Below, piece by piece: positions 62,467 through 64,000 of a DNA stretch of 64,000 bases. Within the stretch, counting starts at the first letter, position 1. Every line of letters begins with the position of its first letter. Both the position numbers and the translations under genes were made by a program. A model generated the notes under the pieces. The model was not told the DNA's origin, ran no database searches, and worked only from the letters and a program-made list of their open reading frames with translations. Origin of the DNA: Massilia sp. Root351 (GTDB lineage Bacteria > Pseudomonadota > Gammaproteobacteria > Burkholderiales > Burkholderiaceae_D); NCBI RefSeq assembly GCF_001425045.1, contig NZ_LMDJ01000003.1, positions 135,276-199,275 of the forward strand, given 5' to 3'.

Positions 62467-63711
62467 CTATATGGTCGGCGCAGGCATCTGCCGGATGATG
62501 AACGCCACCGGCTCGTCGCTGCGGTCCACCGTGACCATGGCGCCGCGCGCGGTAAAGGCGGCGTGGCAGGCTACGTTCGGGCCGGGCGGCGTGTCGCTGC
62601 TGGTGACGTACAGCTGGCCGTCCACGCGCGCCACTTCTTCCAGCCTGGTGCCGTCGCAGCCGGGAGCCATGCCGTAGTAGGCGGACAGCACCATCGACTT
62701 GCTGAAGTCCACCGCCGGCAGCGGCGCGCCGGGCGTGCTGTAACGGCTCCACAGCGCGGCCCAGGAGGCGGCGTCCTTCACCACCGCGTTGCTGGGCGCT
62801 TGCCCCGTCAGCGCGTGGTTCAGGCTGGTCTGGACGCGGCTGAAGGCCACCTTCTGCGGCGTGATGCGGCTGAACACCACCGGGGCGTCGTAGCGGTCCA
62901 GTACCACCAGCACGCCGGGGCTGGTGAACTGGGCGATGCACTGCGCCGCCGGGTCCACGCGGTCCTGCTCGTACTGCACCGCCAGTTTGCCGTCGGCGAC
63001 ACCGACGCGGCCGACCGTGACCGAGCGGCAATCGCTCTTCTGCCTGCCGGTCAGTATGCCCACCACCATTTTGCGGCTGAAGTCGATCTTCGGCGGCAGG
63101 TGGATGCTGCTCAGGATGCGGTGCCAGTCGTTCCACACCGCCTCGAAGGAAGCCGTGTCGGTCAGCACCACGGTGCGCGCCTCGTCGATGCCGGTGTACG
63201 GGCTCTGCCTCAGGATTTCCATGCCCAGCGTGGCGCCGTCCGGCGGCAGCACGTTGACGATCTCGATCTGGTGGCCGGCGCCCAGGCCCAGGTCGGCCTT
63301 GTCCAGGTTGTTGATCATGGTCTCGAACTGCGCGCGCTTGCTGTCGTCGGCGCAGCTGGTGCGCGGGCCGGAAAGCAGGCCGCCGGACAGGCACAACTGC
63401 TGCGCGGGCAGGGCGCCGAACAGGGTGCGGCTATCGGCGTTGTCGGGGCAATTGCCGGCGCGGTCCCACAGCACCTGCTTCTGGTCGATGAGGTACAGGC
63501 GGTTGCGCAGCTCGCTGCAAGTGGCGGCGCGCGCCATGCTGACGAAATCGGCCTTCACCACCAGGGCGGCGGGCGACGGCTCGCCCACGGCGATGGGCTT
63601 GCTCTGGCCGCCGGGCGCGGCGGCACCGCCGCTGCCGCCGCACGCGGCCAGCACGACTGCGGCCAGGGGAAACAGAACTGCGGCAACGGCCTTGCTTGAC
63701 ACTTTGCTCAT
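62467..63711 (-). CDS. lipoprotein with two PrcB-like C-terminal domains
   Basis: The 414-residue precursor has a lipoprotein signal peptide (Cys24 in LAACGG). After a cysteine-containing region (about 60-150) there are two related modules. The first (about 185-290) has VVLTDTASFEAVWNDW, IDFSRKMVVGILTG and GVLVVLDRYDAPVVF. The second (about 305-405) has VVKDAASWAALWSRY, VDFSKSMVLSAYYG and GAMVTVDRSDEPVAF. Both resemble the PrcB C-terminal domain. ATG at 63711 has AAGGAG six bases upstream. Likely an envelope protein of unknown role, in operon order with MipA and the DUF2987-like gene. Confidence 0.75.
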   Translation of the reverse strand: MSKVSSKAVAAVLFPLAAVVLAACGGSGGAAAPGGQSKPIAVGEPSPAALVVKADFVSMARAATCSELRNRLYLIDQKQVLWDRAGNCPDNADSRTLFGALPAQQLCLSGGLLSGPRTSCADDSKRAQFETMINNLDKADLGLGAGHQIEIVNVLPPDGATLGMEILRQSPYTGIDEARTVVLTDTASFEAVWNDWHRILSSIHLPPKIDFSRKMVVGILTGRQKSDCRSVTVGRVGVADGKLAVQYEQDRVDPAAQCIAQFTSPGVLVVLDRYDAPVVFSRITPQKVAFSRVQTSLNHALTGQAPSNAVVKDAASWAALWSRYSTPGAPLPAVDFSKSMVLSAYYGMAPGCDGTRLEEVARVDGQLYVTSSDTPPGPNVACHAAFTARGAMVTVDRSDEPVAFIIRQMPAPTI

Positions 63712-63785
63712 GATAGCTCCTTGGTAAGTAATCATGCCATCTTAGGCAGGGGCGCGGCGGGCGTCCCCCTCCAAATGTCGGTCAA

Positions 63786-63803
63786 TTGTCATAAATTTGT
63801 AAG
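63786..63803. promoter_or_regulatory. candidate OmpR-family binding box between divergent genes
   Basis: TTGTCAT-AAAT-TTGTAAG resembles the direct-repeat architecture of Pho-type boxes (CTGTCAT, four bases, second half-site): the first half matches 6 of 7 and the second 4 of 7. It lies between the lipoprotein and kinase starts, 40 bases before the kinase gene. Confidence 0.4.
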
Positions 63804-63843
63804 CGCCCCGACGGCGCCACGCCATTGCTTATAAACTAAGGCC

Positions 63844-64000
63844 ATGAACCGCCTGTTCTTCCGCTTTTTCGTGCTGGTCATGCTGGCCATCACGGCGGCC
63901 ACCTTTGCCATCTATTTCGCGATCAGCCGCCTGTACGGCGATCCGTTGGAGGACATCGCCCGGCGCCAGGCGGCGGCCGAGGTGTTCCTGCTGGAGCAAT
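63844..64000 (+). CDS. membrane sensor histidine kinase (5' part only)
   Basis: The first 52 residues are MNRLFFRFFVLVMLAITAAT followed by FAIYFAISRLYGDPLEDIAR, a short cytoplasmic start and one membrane helix running into a periplasmic region, as in RstB-like sensor kinases. The kinase domains lie beyond the window, so the call depends on this N-terminus and on the RstA-like regulator at 60078. Confidence 0.65.
   Translation, partial: MNRLFFRFFVLVMLAITAATFAIYFAISRLYGDPLEDIARRQAAAEVFLLEQ

Overview
The window is high-GC DNA with betaproteobacterial gene order and best fits a Burkholderiales member of the Oxalobacteraceae (Massilia, Duganella or Janthinobacterium type). This is inferred from the continuous mla-ABC exporter-ibaG-murA-his-hinT-tat block, a liuR/liuA/aceK catabolic cluster, and REP-type repeats with their tyrosine transposase. 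No sequence search was possible. No rRNA, tRNA, CRISPR array, prophage or classical insertion sequence was seen.

Layout. 1-3.7 kb: a truncated HD-GYP protein with a damaged metal-binding motif, a dihydrolipoamide dehydrogenase, and an ArgP-type regulator whose 3' end is duplicated together with a strong palindrome. 3.7-7.6 kb: priA and hemE, separated by 785 bp of non-coding DNA carrying five DnaA boxes. 7.7-17 kb (+): an S9 peptidase, a 1387-residue SNF2 ATPase and a small membrane protein in one apparent operon, then a DUF885 metallopeptidase and a coiled-coil protein with 33-bp tandem repeats. 17-34.2 kb (-): one long co-directional block made of mlaFEDACB (phospholipid trafficking), an ABC-2 exporter pair, ibaG, murA, the histidine operon hisG-hisD-[DNA methyltransferase]-hisC-hisB-hisH-hisA-hisF-hisI-hisE, hinT and tatABC. 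Many of its genes overlap or nearly touch.

34.4-49 kb (-): an orphan hypothetical gene, gltBD (glutamate synthase), a REP-associated tyrosine transposase flanked by four copies of a short motif, then an operon of SNF2 ATPase, soluble PAS histidine kinase, OmpR-type regulator and chemoreceptor. 49-52.3 kb (+): tex, a monothiol glutaredoxin and ubiX. 52.3-53.1 kb (-): a small hypothetical protein and a helix-turn-helix regulator. 53.5-60.8 kb (+): liuR, isovaleryl-CoA dehydrogenase, aceK, thiolase, a short-chain dehydrogenase, a second acyl-CoA dehydrogenase and an OmpR-type response regulator. This looks like branched-chain amino-acid and acyl-CoA catabolism controlled by LiuR, linked through aceK to the isocitrate branch point. 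60.8-64 kb: three envelope genes on the minus strand (DUF2987-like, MipA/OmpV, tandem PrcB-like lipoprotein) lie between that regulator and the start of a membrane histidine kinase cut by the window end.

Most genes are housekeeping or conserved. The parts most worth a second look are the DnaA-box cluster between priA and hemE, the methyltransferase with a histone-H1-like tail inside the his operon, the transposase with an altered HUH motif and its flanking motifs, the SNF2 operons, and the paired LiuR-type operators.
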